In this document: piece by piece, positions 51,722 to 60,203 of the stretch
Position numbering within the stretch: the stretch's first letter is position 1
Layout: each line of letters opens with the position of its first letter
DNA from: Roseiarcus sp036513315
Lineage (GTDB): Bacteria > Pseudomonadota > Alphaproteobacteria > Rhizobiales > Beijerinckiaceae
Direction: 5' to 3'
Assembly (NCBI GenBank): GCA_036513315.1
Contig: DATBZF010000018.1
Coordinates: 1-64,000, forward strand
DNA length: 64,000 nucleotides
The notes under the pieces: generated by a model
Told to the model about the DNA's origin: nothing
The model's database searches: none
What the model saw: only the letters and a program-made list of their open reading frames with translations
Program-made: the position numbers and the translations under genes

Positions 51722-53500
51722 TTGACCTATCAAGTTTCCGATCGCCAACAGCTCGGCGGCGACGCCGCCGAACCGTTCGGCCATGTTCTTTCCGTTCGAG
51801 GATCGGAGGCCCAGGTCGGCCTTCCCAGCCCTTCGTCAAACGATGAAGTCCGCGCCACGGTTGGAAAATTCCTCGCCATCGGCGCCGGCAGGCGCCGGCT
51901 CATTGGCATGGTGACTGAAGTTTCGGTCAACAATAGCAACGATCTGCACGGCGCCCATAGTGGCGCGGTCGCCCGCGTCGATCTGATGGGCGAGATCAGG
52001 CGTGACGCTTCGGGCGCCGACAGCTTCCGGCGCGGCGTTGCCGAATATCCCGCGATCGGCGATACGGCGGCGACGCTTGCGAAGGATGAACTGAGATTAA
52101 TCTATAGGGCGTCCACCGCCAATTCCATTAATATCGGGCACCTTCATCATGACGAGTCGATTCCCGCTTTCATCGATGTCGACAATCTGCTGACCAAGCA
52201 TTTCGCCATCCTGGGCTCGACCGGCGTCGGCAAGTCGAGCGGCGTGGCGGTGATCCTCGGTGAAATTCTCTATGCGCGGCCCAATCTGCGGATATTCATG
52301 CTGGATGGCCACAATGAATACGGCCGCTGCTTTGGCGATCGCGCCAATGTCATGAATTCCGGCAATCTCAAACTGCCGTTCTGGCTGCTCAATTTCGAAG
52401 AGATCGTCGATGTCATCTACAGCGGCCGGCCCGCGGTGGAGGATGAGATCGAGATTCTTGCCGAGCTTATTCCTATCGCCAAAGGCATGTATCTCCAGCA
52501 CAGGGCTTCCGCGGACCGTCTTGTCCTGCGGAAAACCGACGCAAAAAACGCCGGCTACACGATCGATACGCCTGTGCCCTATCTGCTGCAGGATTTGATT
52601 TTGCTGATCGACGAGCGGATGGGAAAGCTGGAAAACCGTTCGTCCCGCATGAACTATCATCGCCTGATCACCCGGATCGAGACGATTAGAAACGATCCAC
52701 GCTACGGCTTCATGTTCGAAAACGCCAATGTCGGCGGCGACACGATGGTTGAACTGCTCACTCAAATCTTCCGGCTCGACCCCAATGGCAAGCCCATCAC
52801 CATCATGCAGTTGGCCGGCCTGCCGGTCGAGGTCGTCGACGCGGTGGTTTGCGCTTTTTGCCGGCTCGCGTTCGATTTCGGATTGTGGAGCGACGGCGCC
52901 ATTCCGATGTTGTTTGTCTGCGAAGAGGCGCATCGCTACGCTGCCGCGGACCATGCGATCGGCTTTGGCCCGACGCGCCGCGCGCTCTTGCGAATCGCCA
53001 AGGAGGGGAGAAAATACGGCGTTTTCCTCGGCCTGGTGACGCAGCGACCCGCGGAGCTCGATCCGACCATCATCTCCCAATGCAGCACCTTGTTTGCGAT
53101 GCGTATGGCCAACGATCGCGATCAGGCGCTGTTGCGCTCGGCCGTATCGGACGCGGCGGCCAATCTGCTGGCCTTCGTGCCTTCGCTTGGCACGCGCGAG
53201 GTCGTCGGCTTTGGCGAGGGTGTTCCGCTGCCTGCGCGCCTCACTTTCAAGATGCTTCCCGACCATTTGCTTCCACGCAGCGACGCGGTCGGCCGGCCGT
53301 CGTCGAATGCAGATCTGGCGTCGGGCAAGGAATTCATCAAAGCCGTGGTGGAACGTTGGCGCGGCGCCGCGCTTAGCCATAGGGGACGGCAGGACGAATC
53401 CTTAGTCGAGCAAGAAGCGGCTGGCTTCAAGAGCCAGACAGCCGCCCAAGGGGCCGGCGCGAGATTCGACCAGATTCGCTCGCAGATTCTCAAGCGCTAG
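51722..53500 (+). CDS. HerA-like ATPase (DUF87, HAS-barrel)
   Basis: A 592-residue FtsK/HerA-superfamily ATPase. An N-terminal HAS-barrel (about 15-130) is followed by Walker A GSTGVGKS (165-172), LDGHNEYGR, Walker B with Glu401-Glu402 in LFVCEEAHRY, and LGLVTQRPAELDPTIISQC with the arginine-containing C motif. Archaeal HerA works with NurA nuclease in DNA end resection; no nuclease gene is adjacent here, so the role is open (DNA translocation or defence are possible). The start is a TTG, since no in-frame ATG lies near and AGGA precedes it. The C-terminal ~50 residues look disordered. Confidence 0.87.
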   Translation: MTYQVSDRQQLGGDAAEPFGHVLSVRGSEAQVGLPSPSSNDEVRATVGKFLAIGAGRRRLIGMVTEVSVNNSNDLHGAHSGAVARVDLMGEIRRDASGADSFRRGVAEYPAIGDTAATLAKDELRLIYRASTANSINIGHLHHDESIPAFIDVDNLLTKHFAILGSTGVGKSSGVAVILGEILYARPNLRIFMLDGHNEYGRCFGDRANVMNSGNLKLPFWLLNFEEIVDVIYSGRPAVEDEIEILAELIPIAKGMYLQHRASADRLVLRKTDAKNAGYTIDTPVPYLLQDLILLIDERMGKLENRSSRMNYHRLITRIETIRNDPRYGFMFENANVGGDTMVELLTQIFRLDPNGKPITIMQLAGLPVEVVDAVVCAFCRLAFDFGLWSDGAIPMLFVCEEAHRYAAADHAIGFGPTRRALLRIAKEGRKYGVFLGLVTQRPAELDPTIISQCSTLFAMRMANDRDQALLRSAVSDAAANLLAFVPSLGTREVVGFGEGVPLPARLTFKMLPDHLLPRSDAVGRPSSNADLASGKEFIKAVVERWRGAALSHRGRQDESLVEQEAAGFKSQTAAQGAGARFDQIRSQILKR

Positions 53501-53582
53501 GCCGGATGCGACGCCAAGATCGGCTAAGGACCGCGGCGTTCCCTCTATGCGGGGGCCGAGCGTATGACCATAAAGACGGGAC

Positions 53583-55331
53583 ATGAGCGATTTGATCGAC
53601 GGTGCGCGTAATAACGAAGAGAGGCCCGTCTTGGAGTCGGACGATGGCCTTCGGCTGCTTGAGGAAATTGTTCGCGTGCTGCCGCTCGGCGTTTGCGTCA
53701 AGGCCGCCGACGGAACGGCGCTCTACGCCAATGCCGCCGCCATCGTGCATGGCGCGGATCGATCGCGCGCGGACGATCTGTCGGGCACCACGACGGAAGC
53801 GGAAAATCACGCGAGGATCCTGCGCTCGCGAGCGAGGGTCGATGAGCGAACGATCGAAATCAGTCGCCATGCGATTGTCCTGCGGGGAGCGCGATACGAT
53901 GTCGCGACATCGGCTGACGTCACCGATCAAATGCATTTGGAAGATGAATTGTTTCGTCGCGCCTATTTTGACGACCTTACCGGTCTGCCCAACCGCGGCC
54001 TGCTGGAAAAGGCCGTCGAGGATCTGATCGAGGCCGTCTCCGAGCAGACCAAATTCGCTTTGGCCTTTATCGACATCGATAACTTCAAATACATCAACGA
54101 TTATTATGGGCATGCGGCCGGCGATGATTTGCTGGTGAAGATCGCGCGTCGCATCGCGGGTCAAATTCGCTCCACCGACATGCTGGCGAGAGTGGGAGGC
54201 GATGAGTTCGTTCTTCTCTTGAGCCCGATCGGCGACCTTGACGAACTCAACGCAGACATTCGCCAGCTGTCCGAACGACTGAAAGAGCCTTTCTTCATCG
54301 ACGGGCATGAAATGCTCACATCCGCATCGATCGGCGTTAGTCTGTTTCCTATGCACGGAATCGACCATCAGGCGCTGCGCGCCAAAGCGGACGCCGCGAT
54401 GTATCGGATGAAGGGCGCCGCCAAGGGGGGCGTGACCTTCTTCGAACCGGGCCTTGGCGACAAGGTCGACGAACGCGCCAAGCTCGAGCAAAGATTGCGG
54501 CTGGCCATTCGCGATCGGCGCCTCACTTGCGCCTTCCAACCCAAGGTCGATTTTCGGTCGCAGTCGGTAGTCGGGATCGAAGTCCTGTTGCGCTGGCGCG
54601 ATGAAGAGGGTGTGATTCAGGCGCCCGGAGATTTCGTCAATCTCGCCGTCGAACTTGGGTTGATGGATGACATCACGCGATTGGTCCTTGCTCAAACCGC
54701 CGCGGCGATCGAAACGATCGACGAGGCGTTTGGACCGCAAGCGACGATCAGCGTTAATCTTGCCGCCAAACAGGCGGGCGACTTTCGATTCATGCGTTCA
54801 TTCGTCGATGCGCTTGCGGCCACCGGTTATCCCCAGCGCTTCATGGTGGAGCTGACGGAGGAAGCCTTTCTTCACAAAAACCAGTTTCAGACGCGCATCC
54901 TTCCGATGCTGCGCGAGATCGGGGCCAAAATCTCGATCGATGATTTCGGCGTCGGCTATTCCTCACTTTCCACGCTGGCCGATATTACCGCAGATGAAAT
55001 CAAGGTCGACCGATCGTTCATCACGCAAATCCATCGGCGTCCCAGAAGCCAGAGCGTCCTCACGGCTATCGAGTCGCTGGGAACGGCGCTCGGAATGAGC
55101 GTCATCGTCGAGGGCGTCGAGACGAGCGAAGAACTGATCTATCTTGAGGCGGCGACCCGCATCCGCCTGGCGCAGGGCTATTATTTCGCCATGCCGATGT
55201 CGTTTGACGAAATCCCGCTCGTCAAGCATCCGTTCCCATCATTTCGCCAAGCTTCAAGCGCTCGGGAAGCCGTCGCAAGCCGGACCTTTCGGCAAAGAGC
55301 GGCAGTTCGAAACGACAACCGCGGGCTCTGA
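53583..55331 (+). CDS. Diguanylate cyclase/phosphodiesterase (PAS-GGDEF-EAL)
   Basis: A 582-residue soluble c-di-GMP enzyme. A PAS domain (about 23-115) precedes GGDEF (125-288), with GGDEF at 205-209 and an I-site R196-S-T-D199, and EAL (300-550). The EAL motif reads EVL (Glu333). The other catalytic residues are present: Asn392, Glu424, Asp453-Asp454, Lys474 and Glu510. Both activities could therefore be intact. There is no membrane segment. The ATG at 53583 is preceded by a short GGGA. A weak link to the HerA-like gene 82 bp upstream on the same strand is positional only. Confidence 0.92.
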   Translation: MSDLIDGARNNEERPVLESDDGLRLLEEIVRVLPLGVCVKAADGTALYANAAAIVHGADRSRADDLSGTTTEAENHARILRSRARVDERTIEISRHAIVLRGARYDVATSADVTDQMHLEDELFRRAYFDDLTGLPNRGLLEKAVEDLIEAVSEQTKFALAFIDIDNFKYINDYYGHAAGDDLLVKIARRIAGQIRSTDMLARVGGDEFVLLLSPIGDLDELNADIRQLSERLKEPFFIDGHEMLTSASIGVSLFPMHGIDHQALRAKADAAMYRMKGAAKGGVTFFEPGLGDKVDERAKLEQRLRLAIRDRRLTCAFQPKVDFRSQSVVGIEVLLRWRDEEGVIQAPGDFVNLAVELGLMDDITRLVLAQTAAAIETIDEAFGPQATISVNLAAKQAGDFRFMRSFVDALAATGYPQRFMVELTEEAFLHKNQFQTRILPMLREIGAKISIDDFGVGYSSLSTLADITADEIKVDRSFITQIHRRPRSQSVLTAIESLGTALGMSVIVEGVETSEELIYLEAATRIRLAQGYYFAMPMSFDEIPLVKHPFPSFRQASSAREAVASRTFRQRAAVRNDNRGL

Positions 55332-55582
55332 ACCATTCTCTAAACTAGCGCCGCGCGCGAACGACGAGCGTTGCGATCGCAGCGAGGATGGCGTCAACCT
55401 TCCGGGATTTTGGCGGCCATCGCCCGACATTCGACAGCGATTTTGTCATTGACGGCGTCGATCGGGCAGAGCCGCATGAACGGCAAATCGCCGGGGCGAT
55501 CCTGCGTTCCTGACCGACCTGGGGGTCTGGAAAGCGCGACGCTTTGAGCGTAAGGAGACCCCAGCCTGTTCGGGGACGGCGC

Positions 55583-56536
55583 GTGACCCACGATCACCAC
55601 AACCACGATCACAGCCACGCCGACGCGCATGGGACCCATGGGCATGCACATGCCCATGCGCCCAAGGACTTTGGCTTCGCGTTCGCCATCGGCGTGGCTC
55701 TCAACCTCGGCTTTGTCGTCGTTGAGTTTGTCTATGGCCTGCTGGCCAATTCCATCGCGCTTGTCGCTGACGCAGGCCACAATCTGGGCGATGTGCTCGG
55801 GCTGGCGATGGCCTGGACCGCGATGATCCTCGCCCGACGGGCGCCCTCGCGGACCTTGACCTATGGGTTGCGGCGCGGCACGATTCTCGCCGCGCTGGTG
55901 AACGCAGTGCTGCTGCTGCTAACGGTCGGCGCGATCGCAGTCGAAGGCGTGCGGCGCCTGTTAGAACCGGGCGCGGTCGCTGGCGTCACGATCATGGTCG
56001 TTGCCGCCGCCGGCATCGTCGTCAACGGCGTCACCGCCGGGTTGTTCGCCTCCGGTCGCAAAGGCGATATCAACCTGCGTGGGGCATTTTTGCACATGGC
56101 GTCCGATGCGTTCGTGTCGCTTGGCGTTGTGATCGCTGGCGGGTTGATACTGTGGACGGGCTGGACATGGCTGGACCCGCTCGTCAGCGTCGTCATCGCC
56201 ATCATTATCCTCTGGGGAACCTGGGGCCTCTTGCGCGATTCGCTCGCCATGGCGCTCGACGCGGTGCCCAGCGGCATCAAGCTCGACGAAGTGCGCGCCT
56301 TTCTTGAGCGACAGCCCGGCGTCTCCGCGATTCACGATCTGCACGTCTGGCCAATGAGCACCACTGAAACGGCTCTCACCTGTCATTGCCTTCTGCCGGG
56401 CGGTCATCCCGGCGATGAATTTCTGGTGCGCCTCGCCAGCGAACTGCAGGCGCGCTACGGTATCGGCCACGCCACGATTCAAGTCGAAGTGGATGAGCGC
56501 GTGCTCTGCGCCCTGGAGCCGGATCGCATCGTTTAG
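55583..56536 (+). CDS. CzcD-like cation diffusion facilitator
   Basis: A ~317-residue CDF exporter of the CzcD/ZitB type for Zn, Co or Cd. A His-rich N-terminus (about 1-28) precedes six membrane helices. Metal site residues lie in ADAGHNLGD (Asp63, His66, Asp70) and in LHMASDAFVS (HxxxD). The C-terminal ferredoxin-like domain (about 230-310) has DLHVWPMSTTETALTCH. The start is uncertain: GTG at 55583 with GGGGACG upstream is chosen, while a TTG at 55544 extends the frame by 13 codons and AAGGAG at 55551 fits neither well. The 251 bp upstream shows no clear operator. Confidence 0.9.
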   Translation: MTHDHHNHDHSHADAHGTHGHAHAHAPKDFGFAFAIGVALNLGFVVVEFVYGLLANSIALVADAGHNLGDVLGLAMAWTAMILARRAPSRTLTYGLRRGTILAALVNAVLLLLTVGAIAVEGVRRLLEPGAVAGVTIMVVAAAGIVVNGVTAGLFASGRKGDINLRGAFLHMASDAFVSLGVVIAGGLILWTGWTWLDPLVSVVIAIIILWGTWGLLRDSLAMALDAVPSGIKLDEVRAFLERQPGVSAIHDLHVWPMSTTETALTCHCLLPGGHPGDEFLVRLASELQARYGIGHATIQVEVDERVLCALEPDRIV

Positions 56537-56843
56537 CGACGGTCGAGGTTCAGCCGATCGCGCGCGCTTGGCTTTGCCGCCGTGAGATATCCTCCCCATT
56601 GCCCCGTCGGCCGGAAATCTTTCCGATGGTTTCGCGATCTTTAAGAGACCCCGCTCAATTTGGTTTTCTTGTTATCTAAGTGATTTCAATATTTTACGCG
56701 GCCGCTTGAGCGAAAACCGGGTCGGCGCGCGACGCCAGCGCATAATCGACCGCAAACGTCTGAAGCTGTTTAACTTTCTCTTGGATGTTTCATGTTGAAT
56801 TTCCTGCGGAGCTTCTTCAAGGTCGCAAACAAGGGATAGCCCG
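56537..56843. promoter_or_regulatory. 307-bp intergenic region before the sensor diguanylate cyclase
   Basis: No gene is supported here. It holds a 14-base palindrome CGGAAA-TC-TTTCCG (56612-56625), an AT-rich stretch (about 56640-56700) that could carry the promoter, and a 15-codon ATG frame (56792-56839, MLNFLRSFFKVANKG) ending four bases before the GTG of the next gene. AAGGGA inside that frame may be the ribosome site for the GTG. Confidence 0.4.
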
Positions 56844-59294
56844 GTGCTGGGTTGGCGGATCTTACCCTTGGTCGCCAGGATCGGCGTCCGGCCGCAGCTC
56901 TCGCTTGTCGCTATTATCGCGATCCTGCCGCTTTTGGCTGTGCTGCTCGTAGGCGTCATCAAGAATCGCGAACTCATTCTGCAGGCGGCTGCGACCCGCG
57001 CGCAGGATATGGCCAAGCTTGGCGCCGAACGACAGGACGACAGCTTCCAGGACGCCAGAACCGTGCTGTCGATGCTTCGGCGTCTGCCGCAAATCACGGC
57101 GTCTGCGCCGGACGATTGTCATGCTGCGCTTCACGCGATGAGCGCCGACCATCCGGAGTTCACCGCGATTGGAACCGCCGATTCGAAGGGAGTGATCACT
57201 TGCATCAGCGGTCCAGGAGCTCCCCTGCCATTCCGCAATCGCAATGTGTTCCTGGCTGCGATGGCGGCCGACCCGCATGCGTTCGTCGTCGGCAATTATG
57301 AGATCGGGCCGGTTTCGGGCAAGCCGATCGTCGTGGCGGCGGCGCCGCTGGCCTCCCCAACCGCGAACGAATCTCCGCCGGGCATTGTGTTCGTCACCGT
57401 GGATCTGGACCGCGCGGCATTGCACATGGGGGATTTCGCAGGATCGAATGTTGCAACACTGGCCCTGATCGATACGCGCTCAGCGACAATCCTCGTTCGT
57501 TCTCCCGACCAGCAACGTCAGGAGGGAAAGTCGCTCTACGGTTCTCCACTGGCGGCGGCGATGCTGGCCCATCCGACCGGAGGTTTCGTCGAAGCCGTGG
57601 ATATCGACGGGGCGCAGAGAATTTTCGGGTTCGCGCCGCTGCCCACAGGAGGCGAGGCCGGGCTCACGGTTGCGGTCGGCCTGTCGCGCGCGGCGGTTCT
57701 GGCCGATGCCGATTGGCGCCTCGTAGTCGGAATTATGGTCGCCTTGGCCACTGCGCTCGTCGCGGCCGTGGCGGCGTGGCTTTTTGCGGACCGCACGCAG
57801 CTTCGCGCGATCCGGTCTTTGGTGGATACGGCGACAAAGCTTGGCGCCGGGGACCTCGCCGCGCGCGCAACTATGTCGGCGTGGCAGGCCCCCGAATTTC
57901 GCGCTTTGAGCAAGACGCTCGGCGATATGGCCGAACGCATTGCGCTTGCTCAGGCAAATCTTAGCGCGAGCGAGCGCCAGCTCCGCCTGCTGGCCGAAAA
58001 TTCGACCGATATGATTCTCGTCGTCCGGGCCGATGGACAGCGTGTTTACGCTTCGCCGGCGTGCCGCACGCTGCTCGGCTGGGAACCAGAGGAAATGCTG
58101 AAGATATCCACCGGCAAGGCCATCCATCCCGATGATGTCGGCTTCCTGCAGGATCGCCGCGCCTATGGCGACGATCAGCCATCGACCTTCACCTATCGCA
58201 TGTTGCGCAAGGATGGCCGTTACGTTTGGGTCGAAAGCGTTTCACGCTCTCTCCCCCAGGAGCCGGGGCAGCCGCCCGAACGGCTCGTCATCGTTCGCGA
58301 TATCGATGAACGCGTCGCCGCCGAGGGACGCCTGAAAGAGAGCGAGATGCGCCATCGCCTGCTGGCGGAGAACAGCGCCGACATGGTGTTCCAAATGGAC
58401 CTGGAGCTCGTGCGCCAATACGTCTCGCCGGCGTGCCGGGAAATTCTCGGCTGCGCGCCAGAAGAGCTGATCGGGAAAAAGGCGTTTGGCACGGTTCACC
58501 CCGATGACGCGGACTATGTCGCACGAGTCTTCCAATCCGTGCTTTGCGGCCGGTCAGAACGCGCGGTCGTCGTCAATCGTATGCGCCACCGCAATGGAAG
58601 CTGGATTTGGGTGGAAGCGCAGTTGAGAACGTTGAGGAATCTGGAGACTGGGGCGCCGTCGGGGATCATTGGATCGTTGCGGGATATTTCGATTCGCAAG
58701 TTGGCGGAGGATCAACTCGAAGAGGCCAATCGCCGTCTCGAAGCGCTGGCGGGGCAGGACGGACTGACGGGCCTGGCTAACCGCCGGACGTTCGACAACG
58801 CCCTGGCGCGAGAGCATCGGCGCGCCGTGCGCGACAGGACGCGCCTGGCGATGATCATGATTGACGTCGACTGGTTCAAGCCTTTCAATGATCGCTATGG
58901 CCATCCCGCCGGCGACGAATGCCTGAAACAGGTCAGCCGGGCGATCGAAAACACCTTGCACCGGCCAGGCGATATTGTCGCCCGCTATGGCGGCGAAGAA
59001 TTCGCGGTTCTGCTGCCCAACACCGACGAGAACGGCGCTGCGACTATCGCCGAACGCATACGCCGCGCGGTTCTCGCGCTGGCGATCGAGCATGATGCGA
59101 GCCCGGCCAAAGTGGCGACGATCAGCGCTGGCGTCGCCTCATGCGCGCCGAGCGCCTTTGATGCGGGGCTGGAGGCGTTGATGCGGGATGCGGATCAGGC
59201 GCTGTACCGCGCGAAAAACAGTGGTCGCAACGTAGTCGTCTGCGCAGCAGGGCTTGGCCAGCCGCCCGCCGAAGGACGGCCGAGCGCCGCATAG
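56844..59294 (+). CDS. Membrane sensor diguanylate cyclase (Cache-HAMP-PAS-PAS-GGDEF)
   Basis: An 816-residue inner-membrane c-di-GMP synthase from a GTG start. Membrane helices (about 20-40 and 290-315) flank a Cache-type periplasmic sensor. HAMP (about 316-370) and two PAS domains with PAC tails (about 378-495 and 505-625) follow. The C-terminal GGDEF domain has GGEEF at 716-720 and the inhibitory I-site R707-P-G-D710, so it should be an active, product-inhibited cyclase. There is no EAL domain. The ligand of the Cache domain is unknown. Confidence 0.92.
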   Translation: MLGWRILPLVARIGVRPQLSLVAIIAILPLLAVLLVGVIKNRELILQAAATRAQDMAKLGAERQDDSFQDARTVLSMLRRLPQITASAPDDCHAALHAMSADHPEFTAIGTADSKGVITCISGPGAPLPFRNRNVFLAAMAADPHAFVVGNYEIGPVSGKPIVVAAAPLASPTANESPPGIVFVTVDLDRAALHMGDFAGSNVATLALIDTRSATILVRSPDQQRQEGKSLYGSPLAAAMLAHPTGGFVEAVDIDGAQRIFGFAPLPTGGEAGLTVAVGLSRAAVLADADWRLVVGIMVALATALVAAVAAWLFADRTQLRAIRSLVDTATKLGAGDLAARATMSAWQAPEFRALSKTLGDMAERIALAQANLSASERQLRLLAENSTDMILVVRADGQRVYASPACRTLLGWEPEEMLKISTGKAIHPDDVGFLQDRRAYGDDQPSTFTYRMLRKDGRYVWVESVSRSLPQEPGQPPERLVIVRDIDERVAAEGRLKESEMRHRLLAENSADMVFQMDLELVRQYVSPACREILGCAPEELIGKKAFGTVHPDDADYVARVFQSVLCGRSERAVVVNRMRHRNGSWIWVEAQLRTLRNLETGAPSGIIGSLRDISIRKLAEDQLEEANRRLEALAGQDGLTGLANRRTFDNALAREHRRAVRDRTRLAMIMIDVDWFKPFNDRYGHPAGDECLKQVSRAIENTLHRPGDIVARYGGEEFAVLLPNTDENGAATIAERIRRAVLALAIEHDASPAKVATISAGVASCAPSAFDAGLEALMRDADQALYRAKNSGRNVVVCAAGLGQPPAEGRPSAA

Positions 59295-59314
59295 GAGCCT
59301 CGCGGCCCTGCAAC

Positions 59315-59343
59315 CGCGGGCGCGGCCCCGCGTCTTCATTTTT
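59315..59343 (+). terminator. Rho-independent terminator of the diguanylate cyclase gene
   Basis: CGCGGG and CCCGCG form a 6-bp GC stem with a 6-base loop, followed by TCTTCATTTTT. It lies 20 bp after the stop codon. The T-rich tail makes it the best terminator in the window. Confidence 0.6.
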
Positions 59344-59449
59344 GGCGCTGCAAAATTCTGCCCGCGGCGAAAATTAAATCGACCGCTTCGGATGGAACTA
59401 TCGTCTATGCCGCGGCGTTGCGGGCAATTCTATCGGGAAGGGATCCAAG

Positions 59450-59686
59450 ATGGCTCGCTCGACGTGGCACGCCTATTATTTTGACAGCCTCGACAGGACA
59501 TCGCCGGTCGCGCGGACGGCGATCATCGAAGCGGACAATGAGGACGATGCAGGAAAGATCGCGATCGCTCAAATGGGGCGTTGCATGCGCGTCGATGTCG
59601 CTCGCCCGATGTGGGGGGCGCCGAGTCTGGCGCCGGGTGCGCAGAGGAGCCCGGCCGCGGGATCCACGATGCTCGCCAGCGCGTGA
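59450..59686 (+). CDS. Small hypothetical protein
   Basis: A 78-residue soluble protein with no recognised domain. AAGGGA lies seven bases before the ATG. The first ~50 residues (WHAYYFDSLDRTSPVARTAIIEADNE is the core, split around residue 20) have a balanced, folded-looking composition, while the last ~25 are Ala/Pro/Ser-rich. It is followed by another small gene on the same strand. Function is unknown. Confidence 0.6.
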   Translation: MARSTWHAYYFDSLDRTSPVARTAIIEADNEDDAGKIAIAQMGRCMRVDVARPMWGAPSLAPGAQRSPAAGSTMLASA

Positions 59687-59815
59687 ATCGCGCCGGGAAG
59701 GACGACAGCCGGCTCACGTTGGCGTGAACAAATTGGCCGTTCGTCGTCGAATGATTGCGCCTCGATCGCGTTTTAGTGATATTATGAGCGGCAGTGAGGT
59801 GATGGAGGCTTGGCG

Positions 59816-60172
59816 ATGACGCCTGTGCTCATGGTGATGGTGTTGGCCGCGTCCTTGCCGAATGTGGACCCGCAAAAGATTTGTCAAAACGCCCGCACGG
59901 CCGCCTTGCCGGAAGACAAAGCGAGCGCGTTTGACAGTTGCGTGCACGATGAACAAGGGGCGCGCGAACAATTGAAGCAAAAATGGTCGAAGTTTTCGGC
60001 GAACGCGCGCGCGACTTGCGCGGAGCCGGAAGCGAACATGACCAGCTATGTAGAAATGCTGACCTGCCTGGAAATGCAGAGCGGGAGCGATTTTGCGATC
60101 GGCAAACCGCCCTCGCCGGACGTCGCGCCCCCCTCGCCGGCGGCGCCTAACGCCGCTGCCCCGAAGCCATAG
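59816..60172 (+). CDS. Hypothetical exported protein with four cysteines
   Basis: A 118-residue protein with a hydrophobic N-terminus (TPVLMVMVLAASLP) that reads as a short signal peptide. The body (about 18-95) has four cysteines (KICQN, DSCVHDEQGAREQL, ATCAEP, MLTCLEM) that could form two disulfides in the periplasm. A Pro/Ala-rich tail ends it. GGAGG precedes the ATG at 59816. I do not know its function; similar small proteins with a DEQGAR-type core occur in related genera, from memory. It converges on lpdA. Confidence 0.65.
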   Translation: MTPVLMVMVLAASLPNVDPQKICQNARTAALPEDKASAFDSCVHDEQGAREQLKQKWSKFSANARATCAEPEANMTSYVEMLTCLEMQSGSDFAIGKPPSPDVAPPSPAAPNAAAPKP

Positions 60173-60203
60173 GCAGCGCTTCTGGTTGTTGGCCGAGACT
60201 CCG

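Noticed and set aside
55394..55780. 128-codon reverse frame upstream of the CzcD-like gene
   Set aside because: It overlaps the His-rich start of the CDF gene and has no recognisable feature.
56672..57097. 141-codon reverse frame across the 56.5-56.8 kb gap
   Set aside because: Half of it is antisense to the diguanylate cyclase; Ser/Arg-rich, no ribosome site, no motif.
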